Shown: positions 54,428 to 64,000 of the stretch, piece after piece
How positions within the stretch are numbered: the stretch's first letter is position 1
How the letters are laid out: each line of letters begins with the position of its first letter
Source: Streptococcus ferus DSM 20646
GTDB taxonomy: Bacteria; Bacillota; Bacilli; Lactobacillales; Streptococcaceae
Direction of reading: 5' to 3'
DNA length: 64,000 bases
Assembly: GCF_000372425.1 (NCBI RefSeq)
Contig: NZ_AQVD01000004.1
Location: forward strand, 80,902 to 144,901
Position numbers and translations under genes: made by a program
The notes under the pieces: model-generated
What the model saw: only the letters and a program-made list of their open reading frames with translations
What the model was told of the DNA's origin: nothing
The model's database searches: none

Positions 54428-55119
54428 GATGTCAAAAATAATACTTCCAACCATTCTTGCTTCTTTACTCAATTTTGTTTTGATTTGGGAAACACCTAAG
54501 AGTAAGAACCAGACTGGTGGAGGCAGGGCGCTCTGACTTTTTTGGTCTGGTGATTTTTATCATCAGCATGCTGTCTTTAAATATCGGTTTGTCAAGTGCA
54601 CAAGGAAAAGGTCTCCTTCATCCTCAGACCTTGGGCTTGTTCGCTCTTATGATTATTGGTTTTATAGCTTTCTACTTTGTTGAAATTCGCAAGGAGGCGA
54701 GCTTTATTGACTTTAGTCTCTTTCGGAATAAGTATTATCTAGGTGCGGCTCTGTCTAACTTTTTGTTAAATAGCGTAGCTGGAACTTTGATTGTTATTAA
54801 TACTTATATGCAGCAGGGACGCGGTTTGTCTTCCCGATTTGCAGGAACCATGTCCTTAGGCTATCTTATCTGAGTTTTGATTACCATATTCGTATTGGTG
54901 AGAAATCACTGAAGTATTTTGATGTTCGCAAGCCAATGATTTGGGGACTTAGCTGTACTCTGGATAGGTATTGTTTTTATGACACTTGTTGGTGTGCAGG
55001 GAATAGCTTGTTTAGTATTAGTTTTTATTGGCTATGCTGTTTTTGGCATTGGTTTTGGGAACTATGCAACGCTGTCAACCGACATGGCTATTTCGACGCT
55101 TGAAGGACTTGGAGGCTGA
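54428..55119 (+). pseudogene. Degraded MFS multidrug transporter (DHA2, 14-segment type)
   Basis: The homology needs at least three frame changes and crosses stops. Pieces in order: LASLLNFVLIWETPKSKN, then FFGLVIFIISMLSLNIGLSS to FRNKYYLGAALSNFLLN, then RIGEKSLKYFDVRKPMIWG in another frame, then LVFIGYAVFGIGFGNYATL and STDMAIS. The order fits the middle and C-terminal half of DHA2 efflux pumps. The N-terminal half is missing. The last piece ends abruptly where a TipA-type fragment begins, indicating a deletion junction near 55100. Confidence 0.8.
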
Positions 55120-55318
55120 TGATCCCAAAGTTCAGAAGCAGGTGGGAGTTCTTAAGGATTATATCAGTCAAAATTTCTATGAGTGTACAAACGAAGTTTT
55201 AGCTGGTCTGGGGCAAATGTACGCTGTGGATAACCGTTTTAGTCAGTTTATTGATCAAGCAGGCGGTCAGGGAACAGCAGTCTTTGCAGCTCAGGCGATT
55301 GCTATTTATTGCCGGTAA
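55094..55318 (+). pseudogene. Remnant of a MerR/TipA-type multidrug regulator (TipAS domain)
   Basis: About 74 codons matching the C-terminal half of the TipAS ligand-binding domain: DDPKVQKQVGVLKDYIS, FYECTNEVLAGLGQMYAVD, NRFSQFIDQAGGQGTAVFAA and AIAIYC. The MerR HTH half is absent. It is out of frame with the transporter remnant and abuts it. TipA/Mta-like regulators often sit beside MFS pumps and activate them, so both pieces likely come from one former locus. Confidence 0.78.
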
Positions 55319-55460
55319 AAGAGCCCTATGAGGTTAAAGCATCAGCTTTAGCCTTATAGTTATGCAAATTCTAACGAATTTGATTTCTATGGTCTCTAGT
55401 CACAGTGTTTCCTTATTATAAAATCTGTTATACTAATTATAAAAAACCAAAGGACAAGTT

Positions 55461-55871
55461 ATGATTAGACCTATCGTAAAAGATACCTTCTTCCTGCAGC
55501 AAAAGGCAGAGCTAGCCACCAGAGATGATTTCGCTGTCGGTCAGGATTTGCAGGATACCTTGGCGGCCCATAAAGATAACTGCCTTGGCATGGCAGCCAA
55601 TATGATTGGTATTAACAAACGGATTATCATTGTTTCCATCGGCTTTACCGACCTTGTCATGTATAACCCTGTCATGACAGCAAAAACACAGCCTTATCAG
55701 ACAGAAGAAAGCTGTCTGTCGCTTGCTGGCAGCAGAACGACCAAGCGCTATCGCGAGATTACCGTCACTTTTTATAACCAAGAATGGCAGAAACAGACGC
55801 TGGTGTTTACTGGCCTTTCTGCCCAAATTATTCAGCATGAAATGGATCATTTGAATGGTGTTTTAATCTGA
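55461..55871 (+). CDS. Short peptide deformylase-like protein
   Basis: A 136-residue deformylase-family protein. The three motifs are present in variant form: NCLGMAANMIG (for GxGLAAxQ), EESCLSLAG (for EGCLS), and QHEMDHLNG (HExxH), so metal binding looks intact. It is shorter than true Def (about 200 residues). Short homologues of this kind accompany the main def gene in streptococci; activity is uncertain. ATG 55461 follows AAGGACAAG. Confidence 0.82.
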   Translation: MIRPIVKDTFFLQQKAELATRDDFAVGQDLQDTLAAHKDNCLGMAANMIGINKRIIIVSIGFTDLVMYNPVMTAKTQPYQTEESCLSLAGSRTTKRYREITVTFYNQEWQKQTLVFTGLSAQIIQHEMDHLNGVLI

Positions 55872-55948
55872 GTGAGAGCCAATCTTCTCATCCCTATGAT
55901 TATCATCGGCTATTGAAATGGAAGAAAACTTGTAATACAATAAAGAGC

Positions 55949-55974
55949 AATAGGAAAGTTTACTTTCCTATTTT
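55949..55974 (+). terminator. Hairpin after the deformylase-like gene
   Basis: AATAGGAAAGT and ACTTTCCTATT (11 bp) with loop TT, then TT. A likely intrinsic terminator. Confidence 0.7.
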
Positions 55975-56016
55975 GATGATTAAAAAATAGGTTCAATGTT
56001 AAGAAAGTAGGAAGTT

Positions 56017-56805
56017 ATGGACAACCAAACCCGAGAAGAGTTACTGGACAATTTGCTCTACATGTATGGTTCTCTAAGCGCAATAGACAATTTAAATGGG
56101 CAGATTGCCGATATTGAGGATTATTATCAGACAGAGATCACCAAAGAAAAGGAAGACAATAAGCCTTTGACCTTGGCCCTGGTTCTCGGTCCTCTTGCGG
56201 GGATTATTGTTTTTGGGTACTATGAGATGGTATACCTGCATGATATTTTAGGAACAGGAGGGATTATTTCGAAAATTGCTGGGATTATCCTATCTTTAGT
56301 GCTTTCTCTATTTTTTGCTGCGGTGGGAGCCCTTATCGTTTTTGTGGTGACCTTTCTTCTTCTGACACTTTTTAGATATGGCAAGAAGAAGCAAAAGGAG
56401 CGAATCGCGCGTCTTGAAAACGAATGGGCTAACCATAGACGGATTGCAGAACTGCAAAGTGCTGTGACTAATCTTGAAAATGAGCCCTACTTTTTACAGA
56501 TGAAGGCCTTCATCCCTCAAAATTTTTTCAATGCCACAGACGTAGCTGGCATATGGGAATTGATCAATGACCTGCGTGCAGATAATTTTAAAGAAGCAGC
56601 AAACCTTCTGCGCACCCAACAGCATCAAATGAGGACCGAACAAAATCAAGAGCAGCTGATTCAGAACATGCAAAAAATTGAAACGCAGTTAGAGGACATG
56701 ACCGAGGAGCTCAGAAAGTCAAACGATATCTTGCTTGACGTTGAACTAAATACAAGACGTACAGCTTTATTGACAGCCTTCTTATTAATGAAGCCTAGAA
56801 AGTAA
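56017..56805 (+). CDS. Membrane protein with coiled-coil ends, function unknown
   Basis: A 262-residue protein. Hydrophilic N-terminus of about 50 residues, two hydrophobic segments (about 53-72 and 85-125), then a long charged region with coiled-coil propensity (repeated Gln/Glu/Leu between 140 and 245). No family recognised, no catalytic motif. AGGAAG precedes the ATG. It has its own terminator and lies between a deformylase-like gene and yebC, with no obvious operon partner. Confidence 0.7.
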   Translation: MDNQTREELLDNLLYMYGSLSAIDNLNGQIADIEDYYQTEITKEKEDNKPLTLALVLGPLAGIIVFGYYEMVYLHDILGTGGIISKIAGIILSLVLSLFFAAVGALIVFVVTFLLLTLFRYGKKKQKERIARLENEWANHRRIAELQSAVTNLENEPYFLQMKAFIPQNFFNATDVAGIWELINDLRADNFKEAANLLRTQQHQMRTEQNQEQLIQNMQKIETQLEDMTEELRKSNDILLDVELNTRRTALLTAFLLMKPRK

Positions 56806-56847
56806 GATTTTCAAGTTTATTGCTCTGGACAGAGAATTTTTGAAATC

Positions 56848-56885
56848 AAAATCCAGTTTGACTGCTGTCGTTCAACTGGATTTTT
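56848..56885 (+). terminator. Terminator after the coiled-coil membrane protein gene
   Basis: AAAATCCAGTT and AACTGGATTTT form an 11-bp stem with a 15-base loop, followed by T. Confidence 0.8.
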
Positions 56886-57015
56886 AACATGCTTCAGTCT
56901 ATTAAACGAAAGCCTGCTATTGACTTTTCCGTTGTCACTGATAAAAGGTGCATTCCTGATTTTTTGAAGATGGTTGTTTTTCCATAAATGGACTTGAAGA
57001 CACCGATACTCTTAT

Positions 57016-57044
57016 TTTACAGCCTTTGGTCAAAGTGCTATAAT
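57016..57044 (+). promoter_or_regulatory. yebC promoter
   Basis: TTTACA (57016-57021), 17-bp spacer, TATAAT (57039-57044). It leaves a 5' UTR of about 110 nt that holds a folded element. Confidence 0.8.
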
Positions 57045-57082
57045 GTTAAAGGTATTGTAATAGCTCTGCTATTTTCAGCCGT

Positions 57083-57143
57083 TTATTTAATCAGGTATCC
57101 TGCGGATACGATTTAAAAATAATTGGCTTGAATGATTAAATAA
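57083..57143 (+). promoter_or_regulatory. Folded 5' UTR of yebC
   Basis: TTATTTAATCA (57083-57093) is exactly complementary to TGATTAAATAA (57133-57143), enclosing a perfect hairpin GTATCC-TGC-GGATAC (57095-57109). The outer stem ends just before the AAAAAGGAG ribosome binding site. Confidence 0.55.
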
Positions 57144-57159
57144 GAAAAAGGAGATTCCC

Positions 57160-57876
57160 ATGGGACGTAAATGGGCCAATATTGTCGCTAAGAAAACCGC
57201 TAAAGATGGTGCTAACTCAAAAGTTTATGCCAAGTTTGGTGTTGAAATCTATGTTGCTGCCAAGCAAGGTGAACCAGATCCAGAATCAAATTCAGCTTTG
57301 AAATTTGTCTTGGAGCGTGCCAAACAGGCACAGGTACCAAAGCATGTCATCGATAAGGCTATTGATAAGGCTAAGGGAAATACAGACGAAACCTTTGTGG
57401 AAGGCCGTTATGAAGGCTTTGGACCGAACGGCTCAATGATTATTGTAGATACTCTGACATCAAATGTTAATCGTACAGCTGCCAATGTTCGTTCAGCTTA
57501 TGGTAAAAATGGGGGGAACATGGGAGCTTCTGGATCGGTTTCCTATTTATTTGATAAAAAAGGCGTCATTGTCTTTGCAGGAGAGGATGCGGACAGTATT
57601 TTTGAGCAATTACTGGAAGCTGATGTTGATGTCGATGATGTTGAGGCTGATGAAGGGACGATTACGGTCTATACGGCGCCAGCAGATCTTCATAAGGGAA
57701 TCGAGGCTCTCCGAGCTAATGGTGTTGAGGAATTCCAAGTGACCGAACTGGAGATGATTCCGCAATCTGAGGTCACGCTTGAGGGAGATGATCTGGACAC
57801 CTTTGAAAAGTTAATTGATGCTCTTGAAGCCGATGACGATGTGCAGAAAGTTTACCATAATGTCGAAGGAATGTAA
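57160..57876 (+). CDS. yebC: YebC/PmpR-family protein
   Basis: A 238-residue YebC-type protein. N-terminus [20 protein letters not shown], then [20 protein letters not shown] and [19 protein letters not shown] followed by [14 protein letters not shown]. Family members act as DNA-binding regulators or, as more recently shown for the TACO1/YebC group, ribosome factors at proline stretches. AAAAAGGAG precedes the ATG and a terminator follows. Confidence 0.95.
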   Translation: MGRKWANIVAKKTAKDGANSKVYAKFGVEIYVAAKQGEPDPESNSALKFVLERAKQAQVPKHVIDKAIDKAKGNTDETFVEGRYEGFGPNGSMIIVDTLTSNVNRTAANVRSAYGKNGGNMGASGSVSYLFDKKGVIVFAGEDADSIFEQLLEADVDVDDVEADEGTITVYTAPADLHKGIEALRANGVEEFQVTELEMIPQSEVTLEGDDLDTFEKLIDALEADDDVQKVYHNVEGM

Positions 57877-57880
57877 GAGA

Positions 57881-57899
57881 AAGCCCCAAGGGGCTTTTT
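57881..57899 (+). terminator. yebC terminator
   Basis: AAGCCCC and GGGGCTT pair around AA, followed by TTT. Confidence 0.8.
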
Positions 57900-57972
57900 A
57901 TGTTAGATGTTTGAATTATAACCCGAAAAGGTCTAAGATAAGATTATAATATTAAGAATGAGGAGAGTAATG

Positions 57973-58317
57973 ATGACAGTATTTGCCGAAGCAATTAAAC
58001 CGTTTGCGCCCCTTGCAGCAACAGAAGCGCAGGCCAAAATTGATCAGGGGGAAGATTTGATTCTTTTTATTGGTCGCTCAACCTGTCCTTATTGCCGCAA
58101 ATTTGCTCCAAAATTGAGCGGGGTTGCCAAGGACAATGGATTGGCAGTTTCCTTTATTGACAGTGAGGCTTCATCAGACGCTGTCGCTATCCAAATGCTG
58201 CGTGACCGTTACGGTGTGGCGACAGTTCCGGGCTTGCTTGTTGCCAAAGGCGGACAGGTCAAAGTCGTCTGTGATTCGTCCTTGTCAGAAGAGGCTATTC
58301 TGGATTTTGTAAGCTAA
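57973..58317 (+). CDS. Thioredoxin-like protein (bacteriocin transport accessory type)
   Basis: A 114-residue thioredoxin fold with redox motif CPYCRKFAP (CxxC) after LFIGRSTCPYC and the cis-Pro strand VATVPGLLVAK. It resembles the Bta-like streptococcal thioredoxin family. Not the classical thioredoxin, which has WCGPC. ATG 57973 is preferred: AGGAG ends 7 bp upstream. No signal peptide, so cytoplasmic. The partner is unknown. Confidence 0.82.
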   Translation: MTVFAEAIKPFAPLAATEAQAKIDQGEDLILFIGRSTCPYCRKFAPKLSGVAKDNGLAVSFIDSEASSDAVAIQMLRDRYGVATVPGLLVAKGGQVKVVCDSSLSEEAILDFVS

Positions 58318-58322
58318 GCTGA

Positions 58323-58346
58323 GGGAGTTCTGGACGGAACTCCCTT
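58323..58346 (+). terminator. Terminator before yajC
   Basis: GGGAGTTC and GAACTCCC form an 8-bp stem with loop TGGACG; a short T follows. Confidence 0.7.
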
Positions 58347-58369
58347 GACTTGCTTTCAGTCGCTATTTT

Positions 58370-58378
58370 TGCTATAGT
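58370..58378 (+). promoter_or_regulatory. Extended -10 promoter of yajC
   Basis: TGC-TATAGT (58370-58378); the nearest -35-like TTGACT is 22 bp away, so the extended -10 probably matters. Confidence 0.55.
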
Positions 58379-58414
58379 ATGGAGTGACTTTATAACATAA
58401 TTAAGGAGAAACGA

Positions 58415-58759
58415 ATGCCCTATTCTAGTATTATTATCATCGTCGTGTTTATCGGAATGATGTTTTTCATGCAACGTCAGCAAAAAAAGAGAGTTCAAGA
58501 GCGTCAAGATCAAATGAACAGCCTCCAAAAGGGGGATGAAATTGTGACCATCGGCGGTCTATATGCCATTGTTGACGAAGTGGATACGGCCAATCAAAAG
58601 ATTGTCCTTGACGTTGACGGTGTCTACCTTACCTATGAACTAGGAGCCGTTAAGTCAGTTATTGCCAAAGGCGGCCAAGCTAGCGACGCTACTGAGACAG
58701 ACGATGCCATCGAAACTGAGGATAACACTTCAGACAGCCAAACAGCGATTGAAGAATAA
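58415..58759 (+). CDS. yajC: Preprotein translocase subunit YajC
   Basis: A 114-residue protein with one N-terminal membrane helix (about 4-20, IIIIVVFIGMMFFM), then QKKRVQERQDQMNSLQKGDE and VTIGGLYAIVDEVD, the YajC signature. The C-terminal tail is acidic and Thr/Ser-rich. It is an accessory of SecDF/YidC. It starts after AAGGAGAA. Confidence 0.93.
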   Translation: MPYSSIIIIVVFIGMMFFMQRQQKKRVQERQDQMNSLQKGDEIVTIGGLYAIVDEVDTANQKIVLDVDGVYLTYELGAVKSVIAKGGQASDATETDDAIETEDNTSDSQTAIEE

Positions 58760-58869
58760 GAAAAGGAACCTTGGTCAGAAGTGATTGAGGTCTTTTCTTC
58801 CTCGGACCTATTTTTATAAATAGTTGAATTATGATAAAATAGATTAACTAATTGAGTTTTAGGAAAGTT

Positions 58870-59619
58870 ATGTTTAAATTAAGAAGAAGACAAGAAGAAG
58901 TCCGCATGGACAAGATACCTCATCATATTGCCATTATTATGGATGGTAATGGCCGCTGGGCTAAAAAACGGATGAAGCCGCGTGTCTTAGGGCATAAGGC
59001 AGGAATGGATGCCCTTCAGGATGTGACGATTTCAGCCTCCAAATTAGGTGTCAGGGTTTTGACTGTCTATGCCTTTTCCACGGAGAATTGGAGCCGCCCC
59101 AAAGAAGAAGTCAAGTTCATTATGCACCTGCCTGTTGAGTTTTTTGACAAGTATGTCCCTGAACTTCACAAAAATAATGTCCGCATTCAGGTCATTGGGG
59201 AACACAATCGCCTGCCGAAGGAAACTTTAGATGCTTTGGAGCGTGCCAAAGAGTTGACCAAACACAATTCAGGTCTTGTCTTAAATTTTGCTCTTAACTA
59301 TGGGGGGCGAGCTGAAATTACAAATGCTGTTAAACTGATTGCTCAGGAAGTTCTAGATGCCCGTCTTAATCCCGGGGATATTACAGAGGATATTATTTCA
59401 GACTATTTGATGACCAATAATCTCCCCTACCTCTACCGTGACCCTGACCTTATTATCCGAACCAGTGGTGAAATACGCCTTAGTAACTTTTTACCTTGGC
59501 AATCTGCTTACAGTGAGCTGTATTTTACAAAGACATTATGGCCAGACTTTGGTTCTGAAGATCTTCATCAGGCAATTATTGAGTACAATCGTCGACAGCG
59601 TCGATTTGGCGGCATTTAG
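58870..59619 (+). CDS. uppS: Undecaprenyl diphosphate synthase
   Basis: A 249-residue cis-prenyltransferase making the C55 lipid carrier for cell-wall synthesis. Motifs: IIMDGNGRWAKKR, TVYAFSTENWSRP, and RTSGEIRLSNFLPWQSAYSE. ATG 58870 with AGGAAAG gives the usual N-terminus; the in-frame TTG at 58852 is upstream of that site. First of the uppS-cdsA-rseP-proS cluster. Confidence 0.96.
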   Translation: MFKLRRRQEEVRMDKIPHHIAIIMDGNGRWAKKRMKPRVLGHKAGMDALQDVTISASKLGVRVLTVYAFSTENWSRPKEEVKFIMHLPVEFFDKYVPELHKNNVRIQVIGEHNRLPKETLDALERAKELTKHNSGLVLNFALNYGGRAEITNAVKLIAQEVLDARLNPGDITEDIISDYLMTNNLPYLYRDPDLIIRTSGEIRLSNFLPWQSAYSELYFTKTLWPDFGSEDLHQAIIEYNRRQRRFGGI

Positions 59620-59631
59620 AAAGAGAGACTT

Positions 59632-60426
59632 ATGCAGAAACGTGTTATTTTCGGAGGAGCTGCGCTGGCGATTTTCCTCCCCTTCCTACTTGTGGGAGGT
59701 TTGGCCTTCCAACTTTTTGTCGGTCTATTAGCGATGATAGGTGTTTCAGAAATGCTGAGAATGAAGCAGCTGGAAATTTTCTCTTTTGAAGGCGTGTTAG
59801 CCATGCTAGCGGCCTTTGTTCTAACGGTTCCGCTCGATCATTACTTGACTTTCTTACCACTTGATGGCAGTTTCACAGCCTTTTCGTTAATTGTTTTGCT
59901 GATTTTAGCGGGGACAGTTCTAAATAGCAGTGTCTATTCATTTGAAGACGCGGCCTATCCGCTTGCGTCCAGTCTTTATGTGGGAATTGGCTTCCAGAAT
60001 TTGGTTAATGCTCGCATTGCTGGTTTGGACAAGGTTTTTCTAGCCCTATTTATCGTCTGGGCAACGGATATTGGCGCCTATATGATTGGCCGTCAATTGG
60101 GGCAGCGTAAGCTGATGCCGGCGGTTTCCCCCAATAAAACCATTGAAGGAAGTTTAGGCGGTGTAGGCTCAGCAGTTCTGGTTGCATTACTCTTCATGCT
60201 CTTTGACAAAAGTGTCTACGCTCCTCACAACTTCTTTGTGATGTTAATTTTAGTTGCTGTTTTCAGTGTTTTTGCTCAATTTGGTGATTTAGTCGAAAGT
60301 GCTATTAAGCGTCATTTTGGTGTCAAAGACTCAGGGAAACTTATTCCAGGCCATGGCGGCATTTTAGATCGGTTTGACAGTCCTATCTTTGTTTTTCCAA
60401 TCATGCATTTCTTCGGCCTCTTCTAA
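59632..60426 (+). CDS. cdsA: Phosphatidate cytidylyltransferase
   Basis: A 264-residue membrane enzyme making CDP-diacylglycerol from phosphatidate and CTP. Several transmembrane segments and the CdsA signature near residues 220-245 (IKRHFGVKDSGK then GHGGILDRFDS). Twelve bases after uppS, AGAGAG site; part of the same operon. Confidence 0.95.
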   Translation: MQKRVIFGGAALAIFLPFLLVGGLAFQLFVGLLAMIGVSEMLRMKQLEIFSFEGVLAMLAAFVLTVPLDHYLTFLPLDGSFTAFSLIVLLILAGTVLNSSVYSFEDAAYPLASSLYVGIGFQNLVNARIAGLDKVFLALFIVWATDIGAYMIGRQLGQRKLMPAVSPNKTIEGSLGGVGSAVLVALLFMLFDKSVYAPHNFFVMLILVAVFSVFAQFGDLVESAIKRHFGVKDSGKLIPGHGGILDRFDSPIFVFPIMHFFGLF

Positions 60427-60449
60427 TCCAATACTAGAAAGGTTCCTAT

Positions 60450-61712
60450 ATGTCAGGACTCTTAACCTTTATCATTATTTTTGGCATTCTTGTTGTGGTT
60501 CATGAATTTGGACATTTCTATTTTGCTAAGAAATCTGGCATCTTAGTCAGAGAATTTGCAGTTGGTATGGGGCCGAAAATTTTTGCACATACAGGGAAAG
60601 ACGGCACAGCCTATACGATTAGACTTCTGCCCCTCGGTGGCTATGTCAGAATGGCAGGCTGGGGCGATGATGATTCTGAAATCAAGGCAGGCACACCTGC
60701 TAGTCTGACTCTTAATAGTGAGGGAGTTGTCACTCGTATTGATCTTTCGGGTAAGCGTCTGGATAAAACCAGTCTCCCGATGACAGTGGTCTCCTACGAC
60801 TTAGAAGATAAGTTAGAAATTTCGGGTACCGTTCTGGATGAGCCCAAGACCTATTCTGTTGATCACGATGTGACTATTGTTGAGGAAGATGGGACAGAAG
60901 TACGTATTGCGCCGCTTGATGTTCAATACCAGAATGCAAGTATTTGGGGCCGCCTCATAACCAATTTTGCAGGTCCGATGAATAATTTCATTTTGGGGAT
61001 TCTAGTTTTTGTTTTAGCTGTCTTTATCCAAGGTGGGGTGCAAAATCTTGAAACGAATCAGGTTAGGGTTATCCCCGATGGGGCTGTTGCCAAAGCAGGT
61101 CTTAAAAACAACGAACGCATCCTGCAAATCGGAGACCAAAAAGTGACAGACTGGGAGAGTCTATCTCAGGCTGTCGATCTTGAAACTAAGGATTTTGACT
61201 CAACAGAGACGCTCTCTCTTGTGGTCCAAGGAGCATCGGGCAAACGAACCCTCTCTGTAAAACCTCAAAAAGTTCAAGGCCGATATACCTTAGGGGTTAC
61301 CCCGTCAATTGAGTCTCTTGGTGTTCTGGGCAATATCCAAGCAGGTATCCGAATCGCTTGGGAGAGAACGTTCGCCATCTTAAATGCACTAAAGAATTTG
61401 ATTTTACAGCCAGATTTGAATAAATTAGGCGGTCCGGTCGCCATTTACCAGATGAGCAACACCGCCGCGCAGCAAGGTTTTCTGTCAAGTTTGCTTTTAA
61501 TGGGAATGCTGTCAATGAACCTAGGGATTTTAAACCTTATTCCCATTCCAGCCCTTGACGGTGGAAAGATTCTAATCAATATTATCGAAGCCATCCGTCG
61601 GAAACCGCTGAAACAAGAAACAGAAACCTATATTACACTTGCAGGCGTTGCTATCATGGTCATCTTGATGATTGCGGTGACTTGGAACGATATTATGCGA
61701 GCCTTTTTCTAA
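60450..61712 (+). CDS. rseP: Site-2 metalloprotease RseP/Eep
   Basis: A 420-residue intramembrane zinc protease. [11 protein letters not shown] (HExxH) lies in the first membrane segment, the PDZ domain spans about 190-290, and the second zinc ligand is in [12 protein letters not shown] near the C-terminus. In streptococci this Eep-like enzyme processes pheromone precursors and regulator peptides. Confidence 0.95.
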   Translation: MSGLLTFIIIFGILVVVHEFGHFYFAKKSGILVREFAVGMGPKIFAHTGKDGTAYTIRLLPLGGYVRMAGWGDDDSEIKAGTPASLTLNSEGVVTRIDLSGKRLDKTSLPMTVVSYDLEDKLEISGTVLDEPKTYSVDHDVTIVEEDGTEVRIAPLDVQYQNASIWGRLITNFAGPMNNFILGILVFVLAVFIQGGVQNLETNQVRVIPDGAVAKAGLKNNERILQIGDQKVTDWESLSQAVDLETKDFDSTETLSLVVQGASGKRTLSVKPQKVQGRYTLGVTPSIESLGVLGNIQAGIRIAWERTFAILNALKNLILQPDLNKLGGPVAIYQMSNTAAQQGFLSSLLLMGMLSMNLGILNLIPIPALDGGKILINIIEAIRRKPLKQETETYITLAGVAIMVILMIAVTWNDIMRAFF

Positions 61713-61733
61713 ATTGATTTTGTAATGGAGTGA

Positions 61734-63593
<1,860 letters not shown>

Positions 63594-63620
63594 TCTCAGA
63601 CGAAGTACTTATGTAAAGAA

Positions 63621-63642
63621 AATCTCACCTTTTGGTGAGATT
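63621..63642 (+). terminator. proS terminator
   Basis: AATCTCACC and GGTGAGATT form a 9-bp stem with loop TTTT; T is sparse after the stem. Confidence 0.75.
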
Positions 63643-63664
63643 CTTCAAAAACGAAAAAAAGTAG

Positions 63665-63693
63665 TTGACAAAGGGAGGAGTAGGTGCTAGAAT
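63665..63693 (+). promoter_or_regulatory. rrn operon promoter
   Basis: TTGACA (63665-63670), 17-bp spacer, TAGAAT (63688-63693), followed by a second TATAAT-like overlap. Strong near-consensus, as expected for rRNA. Confidence 0.85.
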
Positions 63694-63716
63694 ATAATAG
63701 TTGTCTCCGTAAGGAG

Positions 63717-63731
63717 AAAGCCCTTTGACAA
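63717..63731 (+). promoter_or_regulatory. boxA-like antitermination site in the rrn leader
   Basis: AAGCCCTTTGACAAC resembles boxA (TGCTCTTTGACAA), where NusB binds. A short CTCC-GTAA-GGAG hairpin precedes it. Confidence 0.65.
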
Positions 63732-63826
63732 CTGAACAAGACGTTAAGTGCGGGTTACAGAAGTAACCTGTCAATGAAGAAACAATAAAACGGAAGAGCT
63801 AGTGATAGCTTGAGTTTGATCAACTT

Positions 63827-64000
63827 TTATCAGAGAGTTTGATCCTGGCTCAGGACGAACGCTGGCGGCGTGCCTAATACATGCAAGTGGAACGCATGAT
63901 GGATACCGGAGCTTGCTCCACCATTCATCATGAGTCGCGAACGGGTGAGTAACGCGTAGGTAACCTGCCTTTTAGCGGGGGATAACTATTGGAAACGATA
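63827..64000 (+). rRNA. 16S rRNA, 5' part
   Basis: The conserved AGAGTTTGATCCTGGCTCAG begins at 63834, then GACGAACGCTGGCGGCGTGC and the V1 region, GTGAGTAACGCGTAGGTAAC at about 63944. The window ends inside the gene. Placing the mature 5' end at 63827 is by alignment to E. coli numbering. V1/V2 resemble the mutans group. Confidence 0.98.

Overview
The window is a chromosomal segment of a Streptococcus of the mutans group. The evidence is the 5' end of a streptococcal 16S rRNA gene at the right edge, a sucrose (scrRBA/scrK) locus, secA next to tandem DAHP synthases, acpS-alr-recG, codY behind an aminotransferase gene, and a secreted glucan-binding repeat protein. Proteins such as ScrB, CodY and UppS resemble those of S. 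mutans but are clearly not identical. The species call is inference from memory; no search was run.

Layout. 1-1.1 kb: end of efp, asp23-like, nusB. 1.1-6.7 kb: sucrose regulon (scrBR divergent from scrA, then scrK), with LacI-type operators in both promoters. 6.8-15 kb: secA, two DAHP synthases, acpS, alr, recG. 15.0-15.2 kb: a very small transcription unit with a CiaR-like promoter, a 24-codon ORF and a terminator. 15.2-22.4 kb: aldo/keto reductase, membrane metalloprotease, and an ascorbate-type PTS operon with a split transketolase. 22.4-28.2 kb: asparaginase, a HAD-MazG fusion, universal stress protein, aminotransferase, codY with a CodY box, nicotinamidase-like gene. 28.1-33.4 kb: a T-box riboswitch controlling aspS-gatCAB. 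33.4-39.6 kb: EamA permease and a TetR-MFS-ABC efflux operon with a perfect palindromic operator. 40-42 kb: glucan-binding protein. 42.3-51.6 kb: the conserved yqeG-yqeH-yhbY-nadD-yqeK-rsfS-yqeM-tmcAL cluster, interrupted by a low-GC helicase-nuclease gene. 51.6-55.4 kb: an AT-rich accessory patch with an AbiG-type abortive infection operon and the wreckage of a multidrug efflux locus. 55.4-64 kb: deformylase-like gene, membrane protein, yebC, thioredoxin-like gene, yajC, uppS-cdsA-rseP-proS, and an rrn operon.

Most interesting. (1) The T-box ahead of aspS-gatCAB has AAC (Asn) in the specifier position, and the AspRS carries a His at a position linked to non-discriminating AspRS. This suggests an Asn-starvation-responsive indirect Asn-tRNA pathway. 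(2) The 15.0-15.2 kb unit has three TAAG repeats at exact 11-bp spacing ahead of the -10, so it may be a csRNA that also encodes a peptide. (3) A helicase-nuclease gene is inserted between yqeM and tmcAL and is flanked by an 11-bp inverted repeat, with an abiGi-abiGii-wHTH operon on the other side of tmcAL. Together they look like a small defence hotspot. (4) Several strongly folded leaders or intergenic RNAs (yqeM, yebC, downstream of gatB) match no family I recognise.

How the genes connect: sugar uptake (ScrA, ScrB, ScrK, the ascorbate-type PTS) and nitrogen or amino-acid status (CodY, asparaginase, aminotransferase, T-box-aspS-gatCAB) are adjacent regulatory modules. The right third is ribosome, cell-envelope and tRNA housekeeping.
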